Source: Sunxiuqinia rutila
GTDB taxonomy: Bacteria > Bacteroidota > Bacteroidia > Bacteroidales > Prolixibacteraceae
Assembly: GCF_050589705.1 (NCBI RefSeq)
Contig: NZ_JBNGOT010000012.1
Location: 1-64,000 of the forward strand
Length of the DNA stretch: 64,000 nucleotides
Direction of reading: 5' to 3'
Shown here: positions 8,684 to 16,953 of the stretch, piece after piece
Layout: each line of letters opens with the position of its first letter
How positions within the stretch are numbered: the stretch's first letter is position 1
Notes under the pieces: model-generated
Database searches by the model: none
Seen by the model: only the letters and a program-made list of their open reading frames with translations
Told to the model about the DNA's origin: nothing
Position numbers and translations under genes: made by a program

Positions 8684-9781
8684 TTACTTTTCGAGTGTTA
8701 AGCTTTTAATCAAGTCTACCTCCTCTTGTTTATATGGAGTCCCATCGGGATGAAAGATCTCATGAAACCATAGAGGGGGCTCTGAACCATCTGGAATTGG
8801 CTCGCCCCAGGAATATTTGGTATTTGATTTTCCTGCTACCAATCCCCAGTTAATGGCCCCGACATTTTCCTTTTTCAAAATCGGCATAATATTCTGAAAT
8901 AAGCTATTGTTGCGACGAGCCATGTATTCGGTACAAACCATTGGACGGTTATAGTTTTTCAAAGAATCAATTGCTAATTGATGCTTATCCGGCCCTTCAT
9001 AATTATGGTAGGTTATTACATCAGAATTTTCAAGCTGAAATTTATTTAATTCTGAAAGGGATAAGTTCCAGACACCAACAGACAAGGGCTGTGAAGGACG
9101 AATTCCCCAAGCCCATTCAAACACTTTTTCAAGCAACGGCATGGATTTGTTGCCATATCCTGAATTACCGGGTTCATTGTATAAGTCCCACATCACAACC
9201 CGATGATCGTCCTTAAACGAGGTAAGAATATCTTTCACATAAATTTCAAGGGTGGCTATCAGCTCAGGCTGCTCATGAAGCAGGTCTCCCGGATCACGTA
9301 CCCAGCCAGAATTATGAATGCCTGGTTTTGGATCAGGTTGCTTTCCGGCTTGGTAAGTGGCATTCCAACAATCATCAAAGAATACAAAAATGGTTTTGAT
9401 TCCATGGCTGTCTGCAATCTCCAAGTACTGGTTCATGCGATCTTTCATCCCTTTCTGATCCACTTTCCATACAACATGGTGTAAGTATACCCGCATGCAG
9501 TTCATTCCTATATCTTCAGCCCATCCCAACTCACAATTAATGGTTATCGGATCAAATGTTTCTGCCTGCCATGTCTCCAGCTGATTAATTGCTGTGCTGG
9601 GATTGAAATTACAGCCACGAAGCCAGCCATGTTCTTTCCCCCAAGCCTTTGCTTGCTCTGCCGTCCATGTCTTCTTCACCAAATCCTCGGCTGTTTGTTT
9701 GTTCTGTTTTGCCTCATTTTGACATGCCAGTAAGAGCAACACCCCGGCCAGCAGCATAAAAAAAGAAAGTGTTTTCATCAT
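8684..9781 (-). CDS. GH5-like (clan GH-A) glycoside hydrolase, lipoprotein
   Basis: The frame is open to 9901, but that extension overlaps the upstream gene and is rich in basic residues. Starting at 9781 gives MMKTLSFFMLLAGVLLLLAC, a clean lipoprotein signal with lipobox LLAC. The roughly 365-residue protein opens WGKEHGWLRGCNFNPS and has a TIM-barrel pattern. The probable acid/base is E203 in DLYNEPGNSGYGN and the probable nucleophile is E285 in MVCTEYMARR, the two-Glu arrangement of clan GH-A retaining enzymes. Similar proteins are often annotated as cellulase-family or 1,4-beta-xylanase, which is not proof of substrate. It sits in the PUL A enzyme run, 25 bases after a GH43 gene, and would be membrane-anchored. 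Confidence 0.8.
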   Translation of the reverse strand: MMKTLSFFMLLAGVLLLLACQNEAKQNKQTAEDLVKKTWTAEQAKAWGKEHGWLRGCNFNPSTAINQLETWQAETFDPITINCELGWAEDIGMNCMRVYLHHVVWKVDQKGMKDRMNQYLEIADSHGIKTIFVFFDDCWNATYQAGKQPDPKPGIHNSGWVRDPGDLLHEQPELIATLEIYVKDILTSFKDDHRVVMWDLYNEPGNSGYGNKSMPLLEKVFEWAWGIRPSQPLSVGVWNLSLSELNKFQLENSDVITYHNYEGPDKHQLAIDSLKNYNRPMVCTEYMARRNNSLFQNIMPILKKENVGAINWGLVAGKSNTKYSWGEPIPDGSEPPLWFHEIFHPDGTPYKQEEVDLIKSLTLEK

Positions 9782-9806
9782 GTTTAGATTTTTGTATTGA
9801 CTAATT

Positions 9807-10889
9807 TTATTCCTTCTCAGCCGCTTCAATTTCCACCTCACCCGAAGGACGATCAATTTCTTTTCCTTCCGGAACAGGGGTTCCAAACATAGGTGTTCCA
9901 TCTAAATTCCAGGTGAAAGACTGCATGCGTACATTGCGATTCCAACCGGGTTCGGTTGTTTTTTTAGAGTGATAAATGATCCAGTCTTCAGTGCCATCGG
10001 GGGACTTAACAAAAGAAACATGTCCTACCCCATACACCTGAGCCGTTCCTTCGAAAACCGGGCCTTTTTTTGTCCAATTGGCCGGATCTAACAAATTACC
10101 ATCCGGATCATTCAATTGTAACATCCCCTGTCGGTACTCTTTTAGCCACGACTCACGGCAAGAATATACCACAAACACCTGATTGCCATTTTTAAGAATT
10201 TGTGCCCCCTCATTCAAATTTAGCGGACCACCGGTTTCCCAGTCTTCCTCCGGCGAAGAAAGCAAAACGCGCGTGCCTTTAAGCGTATAGGGGTTCTCCA
10301 TTTCCTGGATGTACAAATGTTGTGGAGTAGCGTCTGTATCGCACTGTTCTTTCCAGCCCGACCAAATGGCAAAAAGTTTTCCTTGGTGTTCCAAAACGGT
10401 CATGTCAATTGCCCATACATTGCTCTCTAGGTTTTGGGGGTTATCACCAGTATATAACATCCCCATGTCTTCGTAATCGCTAAAAACATCGTCTGTTTTA
10501 GACCGTAATACACCTGTGCGCTGATGAATAAAGGGAGGCCCCGAAAAACCGGCAGCATAATAAACATACCAATGTCCTTCAATAAAGTGAATCTCGGGTG
10601 CCCATACACAGTTACTATTCCAACCACTGGCTGGGGCTTGCCAAATCCGCTTTAACTCCCCTTTTCGAGTTAGGTATTTAGACCGTGAAACAAAAATCGC
10701 GTTATTCGCAGAATAACAATACACATAATCATCATTCTGCTGAGTCATCCAGGGATCAGCTCCATCCCATACCGGGTTTGCAAAAGTGCTTTTCACTTGC
10801 TCTTCAGACGCTTCAATATCTGAAGCACTGCATCTCACGAATGAGAAAAGCACCAATAAAACGATAGTGAGAAAATTCGTTCTAATCAT
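9807..10889 (-). CDS. GH43 family glycoside hydrolase
   Basis: This 360-residue secreted five-bladed propeller has the three GH43 carboxylates in place: base D45 in WDGADPWM, pKa-modulating D162 in WAIDMTVLEH, and acid E227 in LNLNEGAQIL. WAPEIHFIEGHWYVYYAA and GVGHVSFVKSPDGTEDWIIYH are classic GH43 blade segments. The N-terminus is hydrophobic and ends FSFVRCSAS, which could be a lipobox (FVRC) or an ordinary signal peptide. Known GH43 activities include arabinofuranosidase, xylosidase and galactosidase, all inverting; the sequence does not say which applies. It lies in the middle of the PUL A enzyme run, 24 bases after another GH43 gene, so co-transcription is likely. Confidence 0.88.
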   Translation of the reverse strand: MIRTNFLTIVLLVLFSFVRCSASDIEASEEQVKSTFANPVWDGADPWMTQQNDDYVYCYSANNAIFVSRSKYLTRKGELKRIWQAPASGWNSNCVWAPEIHFIEGHWYVYYAAGFSGPPFIHQRTGVLRSKTDDVFSDYEDMGMLYTGDNPQNLESNVWAIDMTVLEHQGKLFAIWSGWKEQCDTDATPQHLYIQEMENPYTLKGTRVLLSSPEEDWETGGPLNLNEGAQILKNGNQVFVVYSCRESWLKEYRQGMLQLNDPDGNLLDPANWTKKGPVFEGTAQVYGVGHVSFVKSPDGTEDWIIYHSKKTTEPGWNRNVRMQSFTWNLDGTPMFGTPVPEGKEIDRPSGEVEIEAAEKE

Positions 10890-10913
10890 ATTATTCGATT
10901 TTCTAAATTGATT

Positions 10914-11894
10914 CTATTCTTCGCTTAAAACAGGTGTTTGATAATTTTCATCAATCACCATCACTTCCTGTCCGTTCTCTTTTTCAAAACGTACTGTACT
11001 GATATACATGTGGCGCGGATGAATCTGATTCTGGCTGTTATGCGCATGAAACACAATTCGCAGATTTCCTTCCTTGTCGGTAAACATAGCACTGTGCCCC
11101 ACACCAACTAAGTCTCCCGGTTTTTGAAGAATAGGATTCTGAGCATATTTTGTCCATGGTCCTTTGATGTTTGTTGCAGTGGCAAACCCAATCCCATAAA
11201 ACGGACTTTCATAACTATTAGCTGAATAGGTCATGAAGTAAGTGTCTCTGTGCTTAATCACAAATGCTCCTTCGTTCACCCGGGGCCAAACTTCTTCCCA
11301 ACTTTGAGAAACATTGATGCATTGGGACATGGTTTCAGCTTTAATCTCAATTAAGTTGTCTTTCAGTTCAGCCATCCAAATGTTCAAGCCATCATTGAAA
11401 CGATCAAACAGAAGATAAGGAGATCCATCGTCATCAATAAAAAGGCTATTATCAATGCACTTTTCGTCTTCAAGCATGGGTTTTAGTATTTGCTGTTTGA
11501 AGGGCCCCAGCGGAGAATCGCTGATGGCCACGCAAATGTGCTCATCAGCCGAATAGTACATGTAAAATTTGCCATTGACCCGATATACTTCAGGAGCCCA
11601 AAACCAACGGTCAGCCCACACATCTGACTTATGTAAAGCCAGTCCTTCGTGAACACCAACTGGCCCCTGCCAGCTTTTCAAATCACTGGACGAATACACC
11701 TCAATACCATCAGTTCCATTTGTTCCATAGGCGTAGTAGGTTCCTTCCCAAAGCATGATAAACGGATCGCCCAAGGGAATCTTCCTTGTTTTTTCAATTT
11801 TATTCCTGATCGGGCTACAATAAGAAGAACTACCCGAGAATAGTAGTGAGAGCGTTACCAGAAAAAGGGATATTGTAAAAAGTTTCTTCATCAT
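10914..11894 (-). CDS. GH43 family glycoside hydrolase
   Basis: This 326-residue protein has a signal peptide (MMKKLFTISLFLVTLSLLFS). The catalytic pattern is D43 in LGDPFIMLW (base), D148 in EKCIDNSLFIDDDG (pKa modulator) and E208 in PRVNEGAFVI (acid). WADRWFWAPEVYRVNGKFYMYYSA and DLVGVGHSAMFTDKEG are GH43 propeller segments. The protein is close to the minimal single-domain GH43 length and has no binding module. It is 19 bases downstream of a related propeller enzyme (11914-12939) and 24 bases upstream of the other GH43, in one probable operon. Arabinose- or galactose-releasing activity would fit the neighbouring GH127-type enzyme, but this is inference. Confidence 0.86.
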   Translation of the reverse strand: MMKKLFTISLFLVTLSLLFSGSSSYCSPIRNKIEKTRKIPLGDPFIMLWEGTYYAYGTNGTDGIEVYSSSDLKSWQGPVGVHEGLALHKSDVWADRWFWAPEVYRVNGKFYMYYSADEHICVAISDSPLGPFKQQILKPMLEDEKCIDNSLFIDDDGSPYLLFDRFNDGLNIWMAELKDNLIEIKAETMSQCINVSQSWEEVWPRVNEGAFVIKHRDTYFMTYSANSYESPFYGIGFATATNIKGPWTKYAQNPILQKPGDLVGVGHSAMFTDKEGNLRIVFHAHNSQNQIHPRHMYISTVRFEKENGQEVMVIDENYQTPVLSEE

Positions 11895-11913
11895 TTCAGC
11901 TTTAAAAGATCAC

Positions 11914-12939
11914 CTAATCCATATTTGCCAAATAAAAATGAAACGGTTGGTTCCGATCCTTCACCTCCAATTTGCCATCGTTGACCACTAATTCTGCCAC
12001 TTGAATGGAGGAACGTTTCTCGGCATAAGGATATTTCCCATCGGCATCCAGTGTAGCAGCAGAATGCTTTTCCCTTCCAGGATGCGTGAAATAGAAAATA
12101 TATGCCTGATCATCTACAACCAAGACGTCGCCATGCGCACCGCTCGGAGTATCATCCGGTCGGCTGGACGAACCTGCCAAAATTGGCTCTCCTTGTTTCT
12201 TCCAGTTTTCCAAATCATCCGAACGATAAACGCCCATCCCTGACCACTGATCCGTCACCATCCAATACCATCCGTTAAATTCGAAAACCTTGGGGCCCTC
12301 ATGTGCCCGGTCAGCAATCACCGGCTTATCGCGCCAGGTCCAGTTGAACAAATCATCACTTTCAGCCAGCCACGACTGGTTGTTGTCTTTATACCACATT
12401 TTCCATGTTCCGGATTTATCCTGAAAAAGTGTGCCATCAATTACATTATCCGATGATAGTGAAAGAAGCCCTTCATAGTTCCAGTCCCAAGCGTTCTCAC
12501 TGGTATAATGGGCCATTCGTGCTTCTTCGCTCCAGTGATTACGCACTCCTTTGATATAGGCCAGGAAGAGGTGATATTTTCCATTGGCATAAACCACATC
12601 AGGAGCCCAAAAAGTATTCTTGCCCCGCTCAAACTCCAGGTCAAGGGTTCCTCGATAAACCCAGCTTTTCCCATGGTCGGCTGATGAAGCAATCGCTATG
12701 CTGTTTCCATAACAGTAGGCAACATCAGCCGTATTTTCATTGGCCCGTCGCTGGGTATACAACATCCACCATTCTTTTTCATGCTGATTCCAAAAAACGA
12801 CAGGATCTGCAGAGCCATCATACACCGGGTCTCTAAAAAGCGGGGCGGGAGCTTGTTGAATGTTTTGGGCCCAACCATCTGAAAAAGCGAAGCTGAGCAA
12901 AAAAAAACTACTGATCAATATCTGAAGCAAGTGATTCAT
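11914..12939 (-). CDS. Secreted beta-propeller glycosidase (GH43/GH117-like)
   Basis: This 341-residue protein has a leader peptide ending GWAQ (residue 25). The opening APAPLFRDPVYDGSADPV resembles the 3995-5089 product, suggesting two members of one family in this locus. Probable catalytic carboxylates are D45 in SADPVVFW, D168 in NVIDGTLF and E214 in AHEGPKVFEF. NTFWAPDVVYANGKYHLFLAYI and GWYWMVTDQWSGMGVYRSDD are blade motifs. The gene starts 3 bases after the GH127-type gene stops, which indicates tight co-expression and perhaps translational coupling. The specific sugar released is unknown; an anhydrogalactose- or arabinose-type target fits the sulfatase-rich setting. Confidence 0.78.
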   Translation of the reverse strand: MNHLLQILISSFFLLSFAFSDGWAQNIQQAPAPLFRDPVYDGSADPVVFWNQHEKEWWMLYTQRRANENTADVAYCYGNSIAIASSADHGKSWVYRGTLDLEFERGKNTFWAPDVVYANGKYHLFLAYIKGVRNHWSEEARMAHYTSENAWDWNYEGLLSLSSDNVIDGTLFQDKSGTWKMWYKDNNQSWLAESDDLFNWTWRDKPVIADRAHEGPKVFEFNGWYWMVTDQWSGMGVYRSDDLENWKKQGEPILAGSSSRPDDTPSGAHGDVLVVDDQAYIFYFTHPGREKHSAATLDADGKYPYAEKRSSIQVAELVVNDGKLEVKDRNQPFHFYLANMD

Positions 12940-12942
12940 CTC

Positions 12943-14997
12943 CTAATTATTTAAGAATGGAAAAGCTGAAATTCGTAAGCGCGCAGCCCCCATCGGAACC
13001 AAGGTAATATCTTCTACAGGTTCACTGGTCTTTACCGGATACCTTGGCTGAACATCAACCAACCCGTATTGATCAATTTGCCAGCCAAGGAGCTGGCGCC
13101 CTTTTGCCTGAATCTCGATTGGCGTATTCTCCAACGAGAAGGGATAATCATTGTCAGGCCATTCTTTGCGAACAATTTTCAATGAACTTTCCAAGTTCCT
13201 CTTATCAAGTATCAGCCCGTAATTCCATGGACTTTGTGGAGTAATCGTATAGGCAGGCCATTTCTCAGGATCGGCATCCTTTTGCCATTTCGAATCACCG
13301 ATAGCTGATTCGATACTACTTATTTTTCTGTATTCTTCATCAATTTTCAGAGAAAAGGTAAGTGGCCCGTAATCGACCGAAACGCTGTTTTGATTCACGG
13401 CCCAAGTACGCGAGGATAAATTCATTGGTAAGTTTAGGGTGAGTTGGTCTCCATCAGTCCATTCACGATCGATTTTAATGTATGAACCGGCCTTCGTATT
13501 TACCTTTACTGATTTTCCATTCAGTTTAAGTGAAGCATTTTCACACCAGCCAGGGATACGCAGATAAAATGGGAACTTTACATTTTCCTCCATAGTCAGA
13601 CTAAACCGAATATCTTCTTCAAACGGGTATTTGGTTTCCTGAGTCAACGTAATTTCAGTTCCATTACCAACTTGAGCTGTAGACACACTTGAGTTATACA
13701 TTATAGCCGCTAAGCCATTGTCATTACTGGCCATCACCAAGTTCTGCAGATAATACGGCAAAGCATGTCCATGATTATGCTGACAACAGCGACTACTAAA
13801 GGGATTCATAGTTAAAAATGGTCCTCGATTATCAATACCAGGATGATGGTTTTCGGCATCAGCGGTTACTCCATTGGGGCAAGTGATATAGCGCAGTGAT
13901 TTCATATCACTGGTAAAAGCAGCCGTAAAACTATTAAATAAAACATCTTCACAGTTGTCCGCCCAGAGAGGATCCCCAGTTATGCGCATTAGGATGCCGT
14001 CAGAAGTCATTTGTTCTGCAAATCCGCAAGTTTCAGTTCCCTGGCGTGGGTCGATGTACCCCATGCGTGCATTTTCATCTGAACCAAACATGCCCCCGGG
14101 CACCTGCCCAAACGTGCGACGAATCAAATCGTGAACATTGTAGGTTGCTTGAAAGTGAGCTGAGTCGCCCGACTGCATAAACCAAGTAGCAGGCTCACGA
14201 AAACACTGGGCAATATTCACATTGTGCCAGTTGGGTAAAGTTGATTTCCGGGTCCAGTCTGCCGTATTGCGATGGATCTTTTCTGCAAGTTTGAGCAAAA
14301 AGGGATCGCCGGTACGATTGTACAACCAATATACACTATAAAGGTTGTCGCCTCCCCGGCTGTTTTCCCAATAGCTTGACAAAAACGCTTCGTCAGGGAC
14401 TGTCATTTCAAACTTAAAATAGTTGGTCATAAAATCGATGACACGCTGATCTCCTGAGTATTCGTAATAGTTCTGCAAAGTAAACAACACGATCATATTC
14501 GACCAGTAGTCCAGGTGTCCACCTCCTACCCTAACTTTCGGACCAAACCAGCCATCTTCCTGCTGACTTTTCAGGATAGCTTCAATCCACACCATTGCTT
14601 CTTCCTTCATTTTTGAATCATTAAAGATGAAAGCCATATCTGCATAACCACGCAGCCAGTAGGGGACTTCTTCCCAACCGTGATCACCTCCTTCAGATAA
14701 CCACGCATTATTTTCTTTTTCAAGCCAGGCACTAATCTCACCCAAGTGCCCACAAAGTCCTTCTTTTTGCAACTCCATCAATTTCAATATCCACCCTTTG
14801 GGTTGAATACTTCCCATAGGCAATTTGATAAAGTGAGCGGATTGCAATGGAGCTCGATTACTATGATAAAAATCATTTTGCTGCTTGAGGTCCGGATGAG
14901 CAACAACGGTTATTTGCCCTTCAGTAACTTGTTTCTGACAGGAAAAACTAATTAAAATAGCTATTAAAAAGACTATGGAACGAACGATTTGTTTCAT
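12943..14997 (-). CDS. GH127-type glycoside hydrolase, lipoprotein
   Basis: This 684-residue protein has a lipoprotein signal with the lipid-bearing Cys at residue 20 (ILISFSC). The N-terminal half is an (alpha/alpha)6 barrel of the old DUF1680 type. The zinc and catalytic residues known from beta-L-arabinofuranosidase HypBA1 are recognisable: E322 and C324 in TETCGF, and C404-C405 in SRCCQHN. The C-terminal half is beta-sandwich (FYLRIPGWCENASLKLNGK). Family GH127 contains beta-L-arabinofuranosidases, and also 3,6-anhydro-D-galactosidases that act in carrageenan breakdown. The six sulfatase genes of this locus make the second option worth testing. It is encoded between two beta-propeller glycosidases, with only 3 bases to the downstream one. 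Confidence 0.88.
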   Translation of the reverse strand: MKQIVRSIVFLIAILISFSCQKQVTEGQITVVAHPDLKQQNDFYHSNRAPLQSAHFIKLPMGSIQPKGWILKLMELQKEGLCGHLGEISAWLEKENNAWLSEGGDHGWEEVPYWLRGYADMAFIFNDSKMKEEAMVWIEAILKSQQEDGWFGPKVRVGGGHLDYWSNMIVLFTLQNYYEYSGDQRVIDFMTNYFKFEMTVPDEAFLSSYWENSRGGDNLYSVYWLYNRTGDPFLLKLAEKIHRNTADWTRKSTLPNWHNVNIAQCFREPATWFMQSGDSAHFQATYNVHDLIRRTFGQVPGGMFGSDENARMGYIDPRQGTETCGFAEQMTSDGILMRITGDPLWADNCEDVLFNSFTAAFTSDMKSLRYITCPNGVTADAENHHPGIDNRGPFLTMNPFSSRCCQHNHGHALPYYLQNLVMASNDNGLAAIMYNSSVSTAQVGNGTEITLTQETKYPFEEDIRFSLTMEENVKFPFYLRIPGWCENASLKLNGKSVKVNTKAGSYIKIDREWTDGDQLTLNLPMNLSSRTWAVNQNSVSVDYGPLTFSLKIDEEYRKISSIESAIGDSKWQKDADPEKWPAYTITPQSPWNYGLILDKRNLESSLKIVRKEWPDNDYPFSLENTPIEIQAKGRQLLGWQIDQYGLVDVQPRYPVKTSEPVEDITLVPMGAARLRISAFPFLNN

Positions 14998-15089
14998 GTT
15001 TAGTTTGATTTAAAGTTTTCTCTAGTTACTATCTAATTTAAATACCATGACAAGCACCTAAGTACTCATTGTATCTTCCTATTTCGTAA

Positions 15090-16082
15090 TCAATCTTTCA
15101 ATTTTGGTCCTGTTTCTGTCCATAAAACTTCTTTCTTTGAAATCTTCCAGCTTTTTCCAAAATCATCATTTCCCTGAAAAAACAAATAAGTACGACCGTC
15201 CTTATCTTCAAAAATATGCGGATGTCCAGATTCGCAAGAATTCCATGTCCCAGGATCCCCATTGGCCAAAAATGGTTTATTACTCAGTCGCTCCCAATGA
15301 ACTCCATCTCCGCTTACAGCAAGTCCAACCTGCTGAGGTGCATTATTGTATGCTCCAGCATAAAACATATACAAACGATCACTGCGCTGAATAATAGAGG
15401 CCCCTTCTACACAGCGTCCCTCCCACGGATACTTTGGGGCAAGAATTGGCTCAGTAGTCAGTTGTGTCCAGTCTTCACGATTAAAGTTCGTATTTAACGG
15501 AGCTGCAGCTACTCCTTGCATCTGAATAGTCATGCTGGTGTCTCGAGTCGCGAAGTAGAGTAAATAATTATCATTGAATCGAATCACTTCAGCATCAATG
15601 GCGCGGCCGCAATTCCAATCGCCTGTTGGGCGAAAGACCGGATTGGTTGGATTTCGTCTGAAGTGAATTCCATCGGAGGAAACTGCATGGCAAATTGCAT
15701 CATTCTTCCAGTTACCATACGTTTGATAGAACAGGTGGATTTCATCATCAATAACAAGCGCCCCAGGCGCACACAACCCTTTTTGCTCGTAATCGCCATC
15801 AGGGAGTATCTCACCAACTTTCTCCCAATCGGTCAAGTTAGAACTTTGGGCAATCCCAATCGCCCATCCATTTGTTGTATCATTATTTCCCTCAAAAGGA
15901 GGAATAGAGAAATACATGAAGTACTTGTTATTAAACCTGACAACATGTGGATCTTTGGAGAAAGGAACTCCCCGTCTGCTAGTATCTCCAAACATCATGA
16001 CATTTTGGTCTTGAGCACTCCCGTATTGGAAAACAAAACAGGAGAATACAACAAATAGAAACAGTAATCTTGACATGCTCAT
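15090..16082 (-). CDS. Secreted beta-propeller glycosidase (GH43/GH32/GH117 superfamily)
   Basis: This 330-residue protein has a signal peptide ending YGSAQ (residue 24); start codons at residue 1 or 3 are both possible. The pattern GDTSRRGVPFSKDPHVVRF places a likely base at D44. D163 in RAIDAEVIRF and E226 in CVEGASIIQR complete a three-carboxylate propeller active site. YYFIP-like blade segments are visible (KYFMYFSIPPF, RLYMFYAGAY, GRTYLFFQGND). It is the first enzyme gene after the SusC/SusD/DUF3823 block and lies behind a possible attenuator at 16187-16221. Its substrate is unknown. The GDTxRRGVPFxKDP opening recalls anhydrogalactosidase-like proteins, but I cannot confirm that without a search. 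Confidence 0.78.
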   Translation of the reverse strand: MSMSRLLFLFVVFSCFVFQYGSAQDQNVMMFGDTSRRGVPFSKDPHVVRFNNKYFMYFSIPPFEGNNDTTNGWAIGIAQSSNLTDWEKVGEILPDGDYEQKGLCAPGALVIDDEIHLFYQTYGNWKNDAICHAVSSDGIHFRRNPTNPVFRPTGDWNCGRAIDAEVIRFNDNYLLYFATRDTSMTIQMQGVAAAPLNTNFNREDWTQLTTEPILAPKYPWEGRCVEGASIIQRSDRLYMFYAGAYNNAPQQVGLAVSGDGVHWERLSNKPFLANGDPGTWNSCESGHPHIFEDKDGRTYLFFQGNDDFGKSWKISKKEVLWTETGPKLKD

Positions 16083-16186
16083 TATTTTATAGTTTTTCCG
16101 AACTTTTATGCATTAAGCTATTTCACGCCAGATTCAGGGATAAGTCAATATAACACAAACAGTATTGCTTGATGAAAGTACACGAA

Positions 16187-16221
16187 AGGGCCATCCGCGA
16201 TATTTAAATCCGAATGACCCT
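16187..16221 (-). terminator. Possible attenuator or weak terminator after the DUF3823 gene
   Basis: On the minus strand AGGGTCATTCG (16221-16211) can pair with CGGATGGCCCT (16197-16187), with two G-U pairs and a 13-nt loop, followed by a short TTTCG run. It sits 19 bases after the stop codon at 16240. The T-run is weak, so partial read-through into the downstream enzyme genes is likely; it may lower their expression relative to SusC/SusD. Confidence 0.45.
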
Positions 16222-16239
16222 CTTATCTCAATTTCTAAA

Positions 16240-16941
16240 TTATAAATCAATTTTCTGAACCGCAGAGAAGATCATATCTTCAACACCTGCGATCTTCAAA
16301 CCTACCCGTGCATAAACATAGTTCTGGATTGGAGTAAGTTCTGGTACAGTCGCGCTCATGCTAATAGAGCTGGGGTTTGCTATGTCTCCGCCACCAATTT
16401 CAGCACGGGCCACAAAGCCACGGAAGTCCACAAACTGGGTTTTACCGATGTACAGATTGACACGCTCAATGTCGCGGGCACCCGCATCCGTAATGATTTT
16501 CTCTGCTTGAAAAGTCGCTGTGACATCACGTCCGCTTGCTGAAAATTGAGCATTGCGAATCATATAATAAGGCTCAACTTCAATATCCAGGTTCATATCT
16601 CCACGCAGATTAACCAGAATGGTATCTGAACCCGTGGCTGAATTCACAACATTGCGCCAAGGTCCTTGAGCATAAGGAATAATCAGCTTGTAAGTTCCAT
16701 CGAACAAAAGGGCCGAGAAAGAGCCATCCTGATCAACCGTGACATCGATGGGAACATCTAACTGCCATCCCGGTTCCCACAATTGAAATGTTACATCATT
16801 GTAACTAACATTTATGGGGTCGCCATTATACACAATGGTTCCCTGAAGCTTTGATTCCGGGGCATCGTAATTATCCCACTCACAGGAAGTAAGAAAACCG
16901 ACTACGACTCCCAATAATATGATTAATTTTATTTTCGTCAT
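16240..16941 (-). CDS. DUF3823 family SusC/D-associated lipoprotein
   Basis: This 233-residue protein has a lipoprotein signal (VVGFLTSC, Cys 20) and is therefore probably surface-exposed or periplasm-anchored. The region KLQGTIVYNGDPINVSYNDV opens a beta-sandwich domain, and QDGSFSALLFDGTYKLIIPY is characteristic of the DUF3823 family, which occurs almost only next to SusC/SusD pairs. A second beta-rich half (ATFQAEKIITDAGARDIERV onward) completes it. The role is unknown; a glycan-binding accessory protein, comparable in position to SusE, is a reasonable inference. It starts 12 bases after the SusD stop codon, so the three genes form one unit. Confidence 0.85.
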   Translation of the reverse strand: MTKIKLIILLGVVVGFLTSCEWDNYDAPESKLQGTIVYNGDPINVSYNDVTFQLWEPGWQLDVPIDVTVDQDGSFSALLFDGTYKLIIPYAQGPWRNVVNSATGSDTILVNLRGDMNLDIEVEPYYMIRNAQFSASGRDVTATFQAEKIITDAGARDIERVNLYIGKTQFVDFRGFVARAEIGGGDIANPSSISMSATVPELTPIQNYVYARVGLKIAGVEDMIFSAVQKIDL

Positions 16942-16953
16942 CTTTCTATGTTT

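Noticed and set aside
9782..9901. 40-codon N-terminal extension of the GH5-like gene
   Set aside because: It overlaps the upstream GH43 gene, is very basic, and would bury the clear lipoprotein signal beginning MMKTLSFFML.
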